From: Paenirhodobacter populi
Lineage (GTDB): Bacteria > Pseudomonadota > Alphaproteobacteria > Rhodobacterales > Rhodobacteraceae
DNA: 64,000 nt
Reading direction: 5' to 3'
Assembly: GCF_004022215.1 (NCBI RefSeq)
Contig: NZ_SAUZ01000002.1
Span: 124,001-188,000, forward strand
Under the pieces are notes generated by a model. It did no database searches. It saw only the letters and a list, made by a program, of their open reading frames with translations, and had not been told where the DNA came from. Positions 27,351-37,424 of this stretch are shown piece after piece. Both the position numbers and the translations under genes were made by a program. Each line of letters opens with the position of its first letter. Position 1 is the first letter of the stretch.

Positions 27351-28163
27351 ATGGCGATTGATCCGCAGGCGGTTATCCACCCCGCCGCCGTGGTCGAAGA
27401 GGGCGCGGTGATCGGCGCGGGCTGCCGGATCGGTCCGTTCTGCCACGTCGGCCCCGAGGTCGTGCTGGCCGACGGGGTCGAGCTGAAATCCCATGTCGTC
27501 GTCGCCGGTGCGACCGAGATCGGGCCCGAGACGGTGATCTTCCCCTTCGCCTCGATCGGGCAGATCCCGCAGGACCTGAAGTTCAAGGGTGAAAAGACCC
27601 GGCTGGTGATCGGCGCACGCAACCGCATCCGCGAATATGTGACGATGAACCCGGGGACCGAGGGCGGCGGCGGCATCACCCGCGTCGGCGACGACGGGCT
27701 GTTCATGTCCTCGTCGCACGTGGCGCATGACGTGCAGATCGGCGACCGGGTGATCCTGGTCAATTCCGTCGCCATCGCCGGCCATTGCCATATCGAGGAT
27801 GACGTGATCGTCGGCGGCCTGTCGGGCGTGCATCAATGGGTGCGGATCGGGCGCGGCGCGATCATCGGGGCGCTGTCGATGGTGACCTCGGACGTGATCC
27901 CGCATGCGCTGGTCGCAGGACCCCGGGCGGAGATCGAGGGGCTGAACCTCGTCGGGCTGAAACGTCACGGCGTGGCGCGCACGGACATCGCCGCGCTGCG
28001 CGAGCTGTATCAGGCCCTGTCGGATGGCAATTTCCGCGAACAGGCGCGCAAGCTGCATGAGGCGGGCGCGGACAGCGCCTATGTGAACGAGGTGCTGGAG
28101 TTCATCCTCGGCCCCTCGGATCGCAGCTTCCTGACGCCGCGCGTGCACCGGGATCATAAATGA
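27351..28163 (+). CDS. lpxA: UDP-N-acetylglucosamine O-acyltransferase LpxA
   Basis: A 270-residue left-handed beta-helix acyltransferase that starts lipid A synthesis by putting a 3-hydroxyacyl chain on UDP-GlcNAc. Hexapeptide repeats run from about residue 5 to 190. SSHVAHDVQIGD contains the catalytic histidine, and the C-terminal helical domain (LNLVGLKRHGVARTDIAALRELYQAL) is typical. The ATG at 27351 with GGAGG upstream is preferred over a TTG at 27309. The stop overlaps the lpxI ATG by four bases. Confidence 0.95.
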   Translation: MAIDPQAVIHPAAVVEEGAVIGAGCRIGPFCHVGPEVVLADGVELKSHVVVAGATEIGPETVIFPFASIGQIPQDLKFKGEKTRLVIGARNRIREYVTMNPGTEGGGGITRVGDDGLFMSSSHVAHDVQIGDRVILVNSVAIAGHCHIEDDVIVGGLSGVHQWVRIGRGAIIGALSMVTSDVIPHALVAGPRAEIEGLNLVGLKRHGVARTDIAALRELYQALSDGNFREQARKLHEAGADSAYVNEVLEFILGPSDRSFLTPRVHRDHK

Positions 28164-28957
28164 CGCGGACCGCGCTCATCGCCGGCACGGGGGCCTTGCC
28201 CGCGCTTCTGGCGGCGGCGCGGCCCGACATGCTGGTGTGCGAGCTGGAAGGGTTTCCCGCCGCCATTCCGGGCCGCGAGCCCTTGCGCTTTCGGGTCGAG
28301 CGGCTGGTGCCGTTTCTGAACACGCTGGTGTCGCGGGGCATCCGCGAAGTGTGCTTCGCCGGCGCCATCCAGCGCCCGAAGATCGAGGCGACGAAATTCG
28401 ATTTCCGCACGCTGGCGCTGGTGCCGCGGATCATGACGGCGATCCAGTCGGGCGATGACGCGACGCTGCGCGCGGTGATCGCGCTCTTCGAGGAAAAGGG
28501 CCTGACGGTCGTCGGCGCGGATGCGATCGCGCCGGATCTGGTCGCGGGCGCGGGCGTGCTCAGCGGCACCGTCTCGGATCAGGACCGCAAGGATGCCGCC
28601 CGCGCGCGCCAGATCGTCGAGGCGATCGGCGCGGTGGATGTCGGGCAGGGGGCGGTCGTCGCGCGCGGCCTGTGCCTAGCGGTCGAGGCGCTGCCGGGCA
28701 CCGACGCCATGCTGCGCTTCGTCGCCGAAACGCGCAAACCGGGCCATGCGGACGGGGTGCTGTTCAAGGCGCCGAAGCCGGGGCAGGATTTGCGCATCGA
28801 CATGCCCGCCATTGGCCCCGAAACCGTCGCCCGTGCGGCCGAGGCGCGGCTGTCCTGCATCGCCTGGGCGGCGGGCGGAGCATTGCTGCTCGATCGCGGC
28901 GCGACCCTCGCGGCGGCGGCGGCGGCGGGGATCGCGCTGTGGGGGATCGGCGCATGA
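28160..28957 (+). CDS. lpxI: UDP-2,3-diacylglucosamine pyrophosphatase LpxI
   Basis: A 265-residue LpxI (DUF1009) enzyme, the alphaproteobacterial replacement for LpxH. It hydrolyses UDP-2,3-diacylglucosamine to lipid X. The conserved LIAGTGALP start, FAGAIQRPK, and the C-terminal GHADGVLFKAPKPGQDLRIDMPAIGPETV with its conserved aspartates are seen. ATGA overlaps at both ends join it to lpxA and lpxB. LpxI is unrelated in sequence to LpxH, and no LpxH-like gene is present in the window. Confidence 0.93.
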   Translation: MTRTALIAGTGALPALLAAARPDMLVCELEGFPAAIPGREPLRFRVERLVPFLNTLVSRGIREVCFAGAIQRPKIEATKFDFRTLALVPRIMTAIQSGDDATLRAVIALFEEKGLTVVGADAIAPDLVAGAGVLSGTVSDQDRKDAARARQIVEAIGAVDVGQGAVVARGLCLAVEALPGTDAMLRFVAETRKPGHADGVLFKAPKPGQDLRIDMPAIGPETVARAAEARLSCIAWAAGGALLLDRGATLAAAAAAGIALWGIGA

Positions 28958-30102
28958 GGCTGTTTCTGGTGGCGGGCGAGGCCTCGGGCGACAAGCTCGG
29001 CGCGGCGCTGATGGCGGGGCTGAAAAGCCTGGTGCCGGACGTCACCTTCGAGGGCATCGGCGGCCCGCTGATGGAGGCGGAGGGGCTGACCTCGCGCTTC
29101 CCGATGGAGGAGCTTTCGGTGATGGGCATCGCCGAGGTCCTGCCGAAATACCGCCATCTGAAACGCCGCATCGCCGAAACCGCGCAGGCGGTGATTGACA
29201 TGCGCCCCGATGCGCTGATCACCATCGACAGCCCGGATTTCTGCCTGCGCGTCGCAAGGATCGTCAAGGAGACCGTGCCGGAGCAGAAGACGATCCATTA
29301 CGTCGCGCCCTCGGTCTGGGCATGGCGGCCGGGGCGGGCGGTCAAAATGGCGCGGGTGATCGACCATGTGCTGGCGCTGTTGCCCTTTGAGCCGCCCTAT
29401 ATGGAAGCCGCGGGGATGAGCTGCGATTTCGTCGGCCATCCGGTGGTGGCCGAACCGCGCGCCACGATGGAACAGGCCGACGCGCTGCGCGAGACGCTGA
29501 TGATCGGCCCGCGCCAGCCGGTGGCGCTGTGCCTGCCCGGATCGCGCCGGGGCGAGGTGAAGCGGCTTCTGCCGCGGTTCGAGGCGGCGCTGAAGATCCT
29601 CGGCCAGCGGCATCCCGACCTGCGGGTGATCGTGCCGACGGTGCGCGGCGTCGCCGCCGTGGTGCGCGACATGACGGCGGGCTGGGAAACGGCGCCCATC
29701 ATCGTCGAGGCGGCAGATGACAAGCGCGCGGCCTTCGCGGCGGCGGATCTGGCGCTGGCGGCCTCGGGAACGGTGAGCCTCGAACTTGCGGCGAACCGGG
29801 TGCCGATGGTGATCGCCTATGACGCGAATGTCATCAGCTGGCACATCATCTGGAACCTGATGCGGATCGACACGGTGACGCTGGTCAATCTGGTGTCGGA
29901 AACCCGCGCGGTGCCGGAATTCCTTGGCCCCAACTGCCGGGCGGAAAAGATCGCCCCGGCGCTGGAGGCGCTGATCTCCGATCCGGCGGCGCGGGCCGCG
30001 CAGATCGCCGCGATGGAGGAAACGATGCGCCGTCTGGGCGAGGGTGGCGAACCGCCCGGCCTGCGCGCGGCGCGCTCCGTGCTGAAGGCGCTGGCCGCTT
30101 AG
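28954..30102 (+). CDS. lpxB: Lipid-A-disaccharide synthase LpxB
   Basis: A 382-residue GT-B glycosyltransferase (GT19) that joins lipid X to UDP-diacylglucosamine. VAGEASGDKLGAALM at the N terminus, IGGPLMEAEGL, YVAPSVWAWRPGR and SGTVSLELAANRVPMVIAYD are signatures. The start ATG overlaps the lpxI stop. The cluster ends here; a large inverted-repeat element follows before the convergent transglutaminase gene. Confidence 0.94.
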   Translation: MRLFLVAGEASGDKLGAALMAGLKSLVPDVTFEGIGGPLMEAEGLTSRFPMEELSVMGIAEVLPKYRHLKRRIAETAQAVIDMRPDALITIDSPDFCLRVARIVKETVPEQKTIHYVAPSVWAWRPGRAVKMARVIDHVLALLPFEPPYMEAAGMSCDFVGHPVVAEPRATMEQADALRETLMIGPRQPVALCLPGSRRGEVKRLLPRFEAALKILGQRHPDLRVIVPTVRGVAAVVRDMTAGWETAPIIVEAADDKRAAFAAADLALAASGTVSLELAANRVPMVIAYDANVISWHIIWNLMRIDTVTLVNLVSETRAVPEFLGPNCRAEKIAPALEALISDPAARAAQIAAMEETMRRLGEGGEPPGLRAARSVLKALAA

Positions 30103-30109
30103 AGCGCGC

Positions 30110-30365
30110 CTCAACCCCGGATCGCGGCGCGGGCGGAGAGGCTGCAGGGGGCGCCGCCCCCGCGCGTTCCGCGCTCCCCCGGGATATTTATGGAAAAACG
30201 ACGGGCAGAAGGCCGTTATCCGGTGTCCATTTGGGCGCTATCAGGGACTCCAACGCGGAACGGCCTCTCTTTCATCTTTCCTCAAATATCCCGAGGGTGA
30301 GGCTGAAAGCCGAGGGGGCAGCGCCCCCTGCGCCCTCTCCGCCCGCGCCGCGATCCGGGGTTGAG
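30110..30365. repeat. Composite intergenic repeat, copy 6 (paired, with 32-base perfect inverted arms)
   Basis: A reverse copy (G/C hairpin 30147-30161, core about 30175-30203) and a forward copy (core about 30268-30300, GGCT-GAAAGCC hairpin 30301-30311, G/C hairpin 30313-30329) face each other. The outer ends form a perfect 32-base inverted repeat, 30110-30141 with 30334-30365. Smaller inverted pairs (AGAAGGCCGTT near 30208, AACGGCCTCT near 30259) lie inside. It fills the gap between convergent lpxB and the transglutaminase gene. Confidence 0.85.
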
Positions 30366-30372
30366 CCTCTTC

Positions 30373-31287
30373 TCACTCCGACCCTTGCGCCGGGGCGAGT
30401 TGTTCCTCGTCGTCCAGCGGGATCACATCCACCGCCTGCCGGCTTTCATGTCCGCCCGCCGTGCGCATCACGCCGCGCACCGGGGCGACGTCGGAATAGT
30501 CGCGCCCATAGGCGACGGTCACGTAATCGAGCCCCGCATATTGGTCGTTCGTCGGGTCGAATTCGATCCAGCCGATTTCCTTGCCGACCCAGGCGCGCAC
30601 CCAGGCGTGCATCGCGTCGGCGCCTTCGAGCCGGGGTTGGCCGGGCGGCGGGAAGGTGCGCAGGAAGCCCGAGACATAGCCCGACGGGATCCCGACCCCG
30701 CGCAGCGCGGCGATCATGATCTGGGTGAAGTCCTGACACACGCCGCGCCGCTTGGCGAAAGCCTCGGCCGGGGGGGTCTCGACGGTGGTGGCTTTCGAGT
30801 CGAACTTCATGTCGCGGTTGAGCGCGCGGCCCACCGCCTCGACGCCTTGCAGGGCGGTCATGCCGGGGCGGATCAGCGCGCGGGCATAGGCGGTGGCCTC
30901 GGGGAAGGGGCGGATGCGGGGGCTCGCGCCGCGATAGTGATGCGGCGCCTCGGGCCCCAGTGTCTGGACCGAAGCGATGTCTTCCTCCAGCAGCTCGACA
31001 GGCGGCGAGAGGTCCAGACGCTGCGGCACGGCCCGCCGCTCCACCCGCGCCATGAGCTGCAGCGCGACGGAATCGATCGGCGCGTGCCAAGCGACGGTGG
31101 TCATCGCATTGCCGAAGAAATCCAGCGCGTCGCGGCGTTCATCCGCGGCGGGTTCCACCGTCAGATGCCGCGACAGCACCCTTTGCCGCCCCGGAATGTC
31201 GCAGGGCAGCAGCCGCACCAGATTGCGCAGATGGTCCGAGGAAACGGCGTAGCTGTATTCGATCAACAGGCGGATGTCATAAAGCAT
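30373..31287 (-). CDS. Transglutaminase-like protein (third gene of the ATP-grasp operon)
   Basis: A 304-residue protein with an N-terminal bacterial transglutaminase-like region and a papain-fold core. The catalytic triad is seen as C184 (RRGVCQDF), H227 (DAMHAWV) and D244 (FDPTND). Such proteins act as peptidases, amidases or peptide cross-linkers in the cytoplasm. It begins seven bases after the ATP-grasp/alpha-E gene, with GAGG as its ribosome-binding site. In related operons this gene is always accompanied by the ATP-grasp and alpha-E proteins, so it probably processes the same amide-linked product. Confidence 0.85.
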   Translation of the reverse strand: MLYDIRLLIEYSYAVSSDHLRNLVRLLPCDIPGRQRVLSRHLTVEPAADERRDALDFFGNAMTTVAWHAPIDSVALQLMARVERRAVPQRLDLSPPVELLEEDIASVQTLGPEAPHHYRGASPRIRPFPEATAYARALIRPGMTALQGVEAVGRALNRDMKFDSKATTVETPPAEAFAKRRGVCQDFTQIMIAALRGVGIPSGYVSGFLRTFPPPGQPRLEGADAMHAWVRAWVGKEIGWIEFDPTNDQYAGLDYVTVAYGRDYSDVAPVRGVMRTAGGHESRQAVDVIPLDDEEQLAPAQGSE

Positions 31288-31294
31288 GGGAACC

Positions 31295-33712
31295 TCAGCG
31301 CAGATAGGCTGCCCCGACCAGATCGGAGATATGGGCCAGTTCGGAGCGCAGGGCGATCAGGCGCGCGGTGTCGATCTCGACCGGATCGCGGACGCAAAAT
31401 TCCGCCTCGATCGGCAGGATCGCGCGCGAGATCGGCGCGAGCCGCCCGTTCACCCGCGAATGCGGCAGATCGTCGGCCAGTTGCCGGATGCGCTGGATCT
31501 GGAACAGGATGGCGCGGGGATTGTCGGCATCGAGCGCCAGCAGATCGACGACCGTATTGCGCGAGGTTTCCACCCGGTAGCGGCGCTGATGGGTGATGAC
31601 GCTGTCCGCCACCTCCACCGCCATGTCGAGCGAGCCCTGGGGCGCATCCGGGTCGGCGAATTCCGCCAGCAGCGCCGCGAGCGAATCCGCCCGTTCCAGC
31701 GCGCGGCCGAGGCTGAGGAACCGCCAGCCGGAGAAGCGATACATGTTTTCATGCACGAGACCGGAAAAGCCGGTGATCTTGCGCACCAGAACCGACATGG
31801 CGCGGGCGGCATCGTCGCCCGGTTGCGCGGTCGAGGTCATCCGTCGCGTGGTTTTCAGCAGGTCGTTCAGCGCCGCCCAGCCATCGGTGGAAAAACGGTC
31901 CCGCACCTTGGCCGCGCAGCCGCGCGCCGCCTCGATCCGGTCGATCAGGGCGGGCGGGATCGGGCGGCTCAGATCGTAGCCGTAATTGTCCATGAAATCG
32001 CGCAGCCGCCGCAGCCGTGCGTCGTTCGGATTGTCGGTCTGCGCAAGACGCAGGTTATAGGCGCGGATCAGGCGGATCGCATCCTCGGTCCGTTCGACAT
32101 AGCGCCCGAGCCAGTAGAGGTTGTCGGCCGAGCGCGCGGGCAGGATCCCGGTGGTGGAGCGGCGGAAATCACCCGTCTCCGGCGGGGCGAGGGTGTCTTG
32201 CGGCACCGGCTTGTCGGAGACGACCCAGACATCGGCGACCGATCCGCCGCGCTGCATGGCCAGCGCCATCGCATCGCCCGATTTGCCGATCCGGGCATAG
32301 CCGCCCTTCATGAAATGCCAGCCCGAGGGCGTGCGCGCGGCGAAGATCCGCACCGTCATCGGGCGCGGCTCGACCCGGCCGCCGTCCTCGGCATCGACCC
32401 ATGCGGGGGTGGTGGACAGCGATACCGCCTCCTGCCCGACGAGGGATGTGCCCTCCGCCTCGATCCATTCGGCGATCGAGCGCTTCTCGCTGTTGAGGAA
32501 ATTGCCGCCAAGCGCGGTGGTCGAGCCGATGTCGAAGGGCAGGTCGACCGCATAGGCCGATCCGATCATCATCCGGTCGGCGTTGCGGCGGACATAGGCG
32601 CGCTGGCTTTCGCCGCCGCACCACCATGTGGCGATATTGGGCAGGATCAGCGGCTGGCCGGTCAGCAGTTCGGAAATGCGCGGGAAGAAGGCCATCATCG
32701 CCCGCATCTCAAGAATGCCGGAGCCGAGCGCGTTGACCAGCGCGAGGTTGCCCTGCCGCACCGCCTCCATCAGGCCGGGGGTGCCGATGCGGCTGCTGGA
32801 ATCCAGCTCCAGCGGATCGGCGAAGGCCGCGTCGATGCGCCGCCACAACAGGCCCACGGGGATCGGACCTTGGATGGTGCGCACCATCGCCTCGCCGTTC
32901 TCGACCAGCAGATCCTCACCTTCCAGGAGCATCATGCCGAGGTAGCGGGCGATGTAGGTATGTTCGTAATAGGTGTCGTTCTGCGGCCCCGGCGTCAGGA
33001 TCGCGGCATAGCGGTCGCGCCCCGCCGAACCGCGCGCCAGATGCTCCATCGCCGTGCGGAAGGCGCCGAAGAACCCGGCGAGCCGGTGGATATGCGCGCG
33101 CGGGAACCGTTCGGGGAAGATCCGCCCCGTCGCCATGCGGTTTTCCAGCGCGAAGCCCGCGCCCGAGGGCGCCTGCGTCCTGTCCCCCAGAACGAACCAC
33201 GACCCGTCCGGGGAGCGGCCGATCTCGAAGGCGAGGAAATGCAGGTAATGCCCGCCGCGCGGCGTCACACCGACCATCGGCCGCAGCCATTGCTGCGATC
33301 CGGCGATCAGCTCGGCCGGCAGATGGCCGTCGCGCACCAGATCGCCCGGCCCGTAAAGATCGGCCATCACCGCTTCCAGCAGGTCGGCGCGCTGCGACAG
33401 GCCCGCGCAGATATGCGCCCATTCCTCCTCGTGCAGGATCACGGGAATGTGGCTGAGCGGCCATTCCCGTTCCTGCAGGGGATCGTTGGAATACTGGCGG
33501 TAGAACACCCCCGCATCGCGCAGATAGAGGTTGCCGCGCTCGAATCGGGTGGCGATTTCCTCCTGCGTCAGCCGCGAAAAGCGATCGACGAAGCGCCGCC
33601 ACACCGGGCGCATATGCCCCTGCGCATCGAACAATTCATCCGCAACACCGGGGGTTAGCCGGTATTCGGCGAATATGTCCTGAACCGGCTTTTTCCGTGC
33701 TGCTTCCGTCAT
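31295..33712 (-). CDS. Circularly permuted ATP-grasp / alpha-E fusion protein
   Basis: An 805-residue protein. Residues about 1-500 form a circularly permuted ATP-grasp domain (DUF404/DUF407 type), starting with YRLTPGVADELFDAQGHMRPVWRRF. ATP-grasp enzymes join a carboxylate to an amine or thiol using ATP. From about residue 522 an alpha-helical alpha-E domain (DUF403) begins with ARSADNLYWLGRYVERTEDA (W534). In many bacteria the two parts are separate genes; here they are fused. The operon with two transglutaminases is a proposed amide or peptide ligase system; no substrate is known. It starts 26 bases after the DUF2126 gene. Confidence 0.85.
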   Translation of the reverse strand: MTEAARKKPVQDIFAEYRLTPGVADELFDAQGHMRPVWRRFVDRFSRLTQEEIATRFERGNLYLRDAGVFYRQYSNDPLQEREWPLSHIPVILHEEEWAHICAGLSQRADLLEAVMADLYGPGDLVRDGHLPAELIAGSQQWLRPMVGVTPRGGHYLHFLAFEIGRSPDGSWFVLGDRTQAPSGAGFALENRMATGRIFPERFPRAHIHRLAGFFGAFRTAMEHLARGSAGRDRYAAILTPGPQNDTYYEHTYIARYLGMMLLEGEDLLVENGEAMVRTIQGPIPVGLLWRRIDAAFADPLELDSSSRIGTPGLMEAVRQGNLALVNALGSGILEMRAMMAFFPRISELLTGQPLILPNIATWWCGGESQRAYVRRNADRMMIGSAYAVDLPFDIGSTTALGGNFLNSEKRSIAEWIEAEGTSLVGQEAVSLSTTPAWVDAEDGGRVEPRPMTVRIFAARTPSGWHFMKGGYARIGKSGDAMALAMQRGGSVADVWVVSDKPVPQDTLAPPETGDFRRSTTGILPARSADNLYWLGRYVERTEDAIRLIRAYNLRLAQTDNPNDARLRRLRDFMDNYGYDLSRPIPPALIDRIEAARGCAAKVRDRFSTDGWAALNDLLKTTRRMTSTAQPGDDAARAMSVLVRKITGFSGLVHENMYRFSGWRFLSLGRALERADSLAALLAEFADPDAPQGSLDMAVEVADSVITHQRRYRVETSRNTVVDLLALDADNPRAILFQIQRIRQLADDLPHSRVNGRLAPISRAILPIEAEFCVRDPVEIDTARLIALRSELAHISDLVGAAYLR

Positions 33713-33738
33713 CCTGACCCTCTGGTCAAATTAGAGGC

Positions 33739-36700
33739 TCACATGAGCCCGATCGGCCTTCGCAGGTCAAGGGTCAACGGAAACTCCGGATGCGGGATTT
33801 CCGTCTGCGGACGATAGGCGCCCGGTTCGTGGCCATAGGGCTCGAAACGGGCCAGACGGCGGGCCTCGGCCTCATAGGCATTGACCGGGAAGACATCGTA
33901 GTTCCGCCCGCCGGGATGGGCGACGTGATAGGTGCAGCCCGCAAGGGCATGGCCGCTCCAGCTGTCGTAGATGTCGAAGACCAGCGGCGCGTTGACCGGC
34001 AGGGTCGGGTGCAGGGCCTCGGGCGGCTGCCACGCCTTGAACCGAACGCCCGCCACCGACACGCCCGAGGTCTGCGTGCGCGCGAGCGGCACCGGGCGGC
34101 GGTTGCACATGACCTGATAGCGGTCCTGATGCAGCGAGGTCAGCTTGACCTGCAACCGTTCCACCGAACTGTCGGTATAGCGCACCGTGCCGCCGATCGC
34201 GCCGGTTTCGCCCAGAACGTGCCAGGGTTCCAGCGCCTGACGGATTTCCAGATTCACCCCCTCCGCCTCGATCTGCCCACAGAAGGGGAAGCGGAATTCG
34301 GCCTGCGCCTCGAACCAGACGGGATCGAAGTCGAAGCCGTTCCGGCGCAGGTCGCCCAGCAGGTCCAGCAGGTCTTCCCACAGGAAATGCGGCAGCATGA
34401 AGCGGTCGTGCAGCACCGTGCCCCAGCGGACCGGGCGGCCCTCGACCGGGGCCTTCCAGCAGCGCGCGATCAGGGCGCGCAGCAGCAGTTGCTGCGCAAG
34501 GGACATGCGCGGATGCGGCGGCATCTCGAACCCGCGGAACTCGACCAGCCCGAGCCGCCCCGTCGGCCCGTCGGGGGAATAGAGCTTGTCGATGCAGATC
34601 TCGGCCCGGTGGGTGTTGCCGGTCACATCGGTCAGCATGTTGCGCAGCAGCCGGTCCACCAGCCACGGCGGCGGGGTGAAGCCCTGCCACGGCGGGACGA
34701 TCTGGCTGAGCGCGATTTCCAGCTCGTAGAGCGTGTCGTGGCGCGCCTCGTCGATGCGCGGGGCCTGCGAGGTCGGGCCGATGAACAGGCCCGAGAACAG
34801 GTAGCTCAGGCACGGGTGCCGCTGCCAGATCAGGATAAGCGACTTCAGCAGGTCCGGGCGACGCAGGAAGGGGCTGTCGTTTGGCGTGGCGCCCCCCACG
34901 ACCACATGGTTGCCGCCGCCGGTGCCGGTGTGGCGGCCGTCGATCATGAACTTGTCGGCGCCAAGTCGGGACAGGCGGGCCTCTTCGTAGATCGCCTCGG
35001 TGGTGGCGACGCAATCTTCCCAGCTATGGGCGGGGTGGATGTTCACCTCGATCACGCCGGGGTCGGGGGCGACGCGGATCACGTTCAGGCGCGGATCGTT
35101 CGGGGGGGAATAGCCCTCGATATGGATCGGCAGGCCGAGATCGTCGGCCGTGGCCTCCGCCGCGGCCAGAAGCTCCAGATAATCCTCCAGCGTGTCGCAG
35201 GGCGGCATGAACAGGCACAGCCGGCCGTCGCGCGGCTCCATCGCGATGGCGGTGCGCACGGCGCCGGCGCCCGGATCGGTGCCCTCGCCAAGATCCGCGT
35301 CCTGCCGCACGATATCCTGCCGGGTGACAGCCTGCCGGTCCGCCTCGGCCGCGCCGGCACGGTAGCCCTGCGCATGACCGGGGGAGACGGGCGGCACCAT
35401 CCGGGCGCGTTCCTCATCCTCCTTCGCGATGCGGTCGATTTCCTCCTGCACCTTGCGGCGGCGTTCCATCATCGCCTGATAGTCGGGCAGCGGCTGCACC
35501 GGCACCGTCGGATCGGCGGGATAGCTGTAGGGATATTGCGCGGGCGGAATATAGGGCAGCGACCCCAGCGGCAGACGGAAGCCCACCGGGCTGTCGCCGG
35601 GGATCAGGAAGATATGGCCGCGGCGCGGTTTCCACAGCTCGGACCGCCAGTGCGAGGGCTTATCCGCCGACTGCCACCAGCGTTGAAGCGGCAGGACATA
35701 GCCCGAGGGTTCGGTGAGACCGCGGTTGAAGACACGCGCGTAACGTGCCCTGTCCTCGGGGTTTTTCAGCTTCGGATTTTCGGGGGAAACGTTCGGCGGC
35801 AGGTTCGCCTCCTTGAGGATCCATTCGCCCGGATCTTCATAGGCCGGTTGCGCATAGCCGGGCGCGAGGCCGAGCTTTTCGGCGAAGCCCGCCATGAACC
35901 GCCCGGCATCCTCGGCGGTGACCGGGGCGGGACGGTTTTCCTGCGCGATCAGATCGGGGTTTTTCCACACCGGCAGCCCGTCGCGCCGCCAGTAAAGGGA
36001 AAAGGTCCAGCGCGGCAGACTTTCGCCCGGATACCATTTGCCCTGCCCGTAATGCAGGAACCCGCCCGGCGCGAAGCGGCTCTGCAAGCGGCGGATCAGC
36101 GTATCGGCAAGCCCGCGTTTCTGCGGCCCGACGGCGGCGGTGTTCCATTCCGCCGACTGGAAATCGTCGATCGAGACGAAGGTGGGCTCGCCCCCCATCG
36201 TCAGACGCACATCGCCCTCGGTCAGGCTGTCGTCGACCTGCCGGCCAAGGGCGTTCAGCCTTTCCCACGCCTCGTCCGAGAAGGGCTTGGTGATCCGGGG
36301 ATGTTCGGCCAGCCGGGTGATCTTCATGTCGAAGTTGAAATCGACCTCGGGCGCGCCGGCGGAGGAGAAGCCACCGACGATCGGCGCGGCGTTGCGGTAA
36401 TGCGGGGTCGCGGCCAGCGGCACATGGCTTTCGCCGGTCAGCAGGCCCGAGGTCGGATCCAGCCCGATCCAGCCCGCGCCGGGCAGGTAGACCTCGCACC
36501 AGGCATGCAGATCGGTGAAATCGTGATCCGTGCCCGAGGGACCGTCGAGCGAGGCGACATCGGGTTTCAGCTGGATCAGATAGCCCGAAACAAAGCGCGC
36601 CGCGAAGCCGAGGTTGCGCAGCACCTGCACCAGCAGCCAGCTCGAATCGCGGCAAGAGCCGAAGGCGCGTTCGAGCGTTTCCTCGGGCGTCTGCACCCCG

Positions 36701-37191
36701 GGTTCAAGCCGGATCGTATAGTTGACGATCTGCGGGATCCGCGCGTTCAGCTCGACCAGAAAATCGACGGTGCGGTGCTGGCCGCGGTCAATGGTGGACA
36801 GGAACTGCGCCAGCCGCGGCCCGACGGGTTCGGGCGTGCGGTAGATCACCAGATCGTCGCGCAGATCCTCGGGATAGTCGAAGGGCCAGTGTTCGGCCGA
36901 ATCCTCGACGAAGAAATCGAAGGGATTGTAGACGGTCATGTCGGCGACCAGATCCACCTCGATCTTGAATTCGGTCACCGGCTCGGGAAAGACGAAACGC
37001 GCCAGCCAGTTGCCGTAGGGATCTTGCTGGTGGTTCACGAAATGCCCGCCCGGCGAAACCTTGAGGCTGTGCGAAATCACGCGGGTGCGCGAATGCGGCG
37101 CAGGGCGCAGCCGGATGATCTGCGGGCCGAGCGTGACCGGACGGTCGTATTTGTAGTGGGTGAGGTGATAAATGGATGCGTAGATCGCCAT
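33739..37191 (-). CDS. Transglutaminase/DUF2126 family large protein
   Basis: An 1150-residue cytoplasmic protein. Residues about 1-300 are a transglutaminase-like module with an N-terminal bacterial transglutaminase-associated region and the triad C180 (FGSCRDSSW), H229 (DLHAWCEV) and D245 (GLDPTSG). The remaining ~850 residues are DUF2126, with motifs such as [35 protein letters not shown] and [13 protein letters not shown] low-complexity charged insert occurs near residues 590-650. DUF2126 has been proposed to relate to amidoligases or a glutamine-synthetase-like fold, but is uncharacterised. It is the first gene of the three-gene operon. Confidence 0.87.
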   Translation of the reverse strand: MAIYASIYHLTHYKYDRPVTLGPQIIRLRPAPHSRTRVISHSLKVSPGGHFVNHQQDPYGNWLARFVFPEPVTEFKIEVDLVADMTVYNPFDFFVEDSAEHWPFDYPEDLRDDLVIYRTPEPVGPRLAQFLSTIDRGQHRTVDFLVELNARIPQIVNYTIRLEPGVQTPEETLERAFGSCRDSSWLLVQVLRNLGFAARFVSGYLIQLKPDVASLDGPSGTDHDFTDLHAWCEVYLPGAGWIGLDPTSGLLTGESHVPLAATPHYRNAAPIVGGFSSAGAPEVDFNFDMKITRLAEHPRITKPFSDEAWERLNALGRQVDDSLTEGDVRLTMGGEPTFVSIDDFQSAEWNTAAVGPQKRGLADTLIRRLQSRFAPGGFLHYGQGKWYPGESLPRWTFSLYWRRDGLPVWKNPDLIAQENRPAPVTAEDAGRFMAGFAEKLGLAPGYAQPAYEDPGEWILKEANLPPNVSPENPKLKNPEDRARYARVFNRGLTEPSGYVLPLQRWWQSADKPSHWRSELWKPRRGHIFLIPGDSPVGFRLPLGSLPYIPPAQYPYSYPADPTVPVQPLPDYQAMMERRRKVQEEIDRIAKEDEERARMVPPVSPGHAQGYRAGAAEADRQAVTRQDIVRQDADLGEGTDPGAGAVRTAIAMEPRDGRLCLFMPPCDTLEDYLELLAAAEATADDLGLPIHIEGYSPPNDPRLNVIRVAPDPGVIEVNIHPAHSWEDCVATTEAIYEEARLSRLGADKFMIDGRHTGTGGGNHVVVGGATPNDSPFLRRPDLLKSLILIWQRHPCLSYLFSGLFIGPTSQAPRIDEARHDTLYELEIALSQIVPPWQGFTPPPWLVDRLLRNMLTDVTGNTHRAEICIDKLYSPDGPTGRLGLVEFRGFEMPPHPRMSLAQQLLLRALIARCWKAPVEGRPVRWGTVLHDRFMLPHFLWEDLLDLLGDLRRNGFDFDPVWFEAQAEFRFPFCGQIEAEGVNLEIRQALEPWHVLGETGAIGGTVRYTDSSVERLQVKLTSLHQDRYQVMCNRRPVPLARTQTSGVSVAGVRFKAWQPPEALHPTLPVNAPLVFDIYDSWSGHALAGCTYHVAHPGGRNYDVFPVNAYEAEARRLARFEPYGHEPGAYRPQTEIPHPEFPLTLDLRRPIGLM

Positions 37192-37352
37192 TGCCGCTTC
37201 CCTGCTATTGCCGCGTTCAGCTTAGGCATGGGGCGGGTTGCGGCCAGCCCAAAGCCCCGATTCGGGTCCGTTATCTGGTGCCTGCGGCAGCATTTGCCTA
37301 AAAATTAATCACGGCCCTGCCCAAGGGGAAACCGGCGCCGTAGGAGGGGCTC

Positions 37353-37389
37353 AAAAAAGCAGACGGCGCCGCAGATGCGGCGCCGGTCT
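37353..37389 (-). terminator. Intrinsic terminator after ycbK (minus strand)
   Basis: On the minus strand, AGACCGGCGCCGC, a four-base loop, then GCGGCGCCGTCT (one bulged base) are followed by GC and six Ts (A run at 37353-37358 on the plus strand). It sits 36 bases beyond the ycbK stop and 162 bases before the DUF2126 start, so it insulates the two. Confidence 0.8.
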
Positions 37390-37424
37390 GAAGGCAGGCA
37401 GGTCAGTCTGTCGGTCGCCGGGTA

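Noticed and set aside
33790-37308. 1172-codon plus-strand open frame
   Set aside because: Antisense to the well-supported DUF2126 gene with shadow-type composition.
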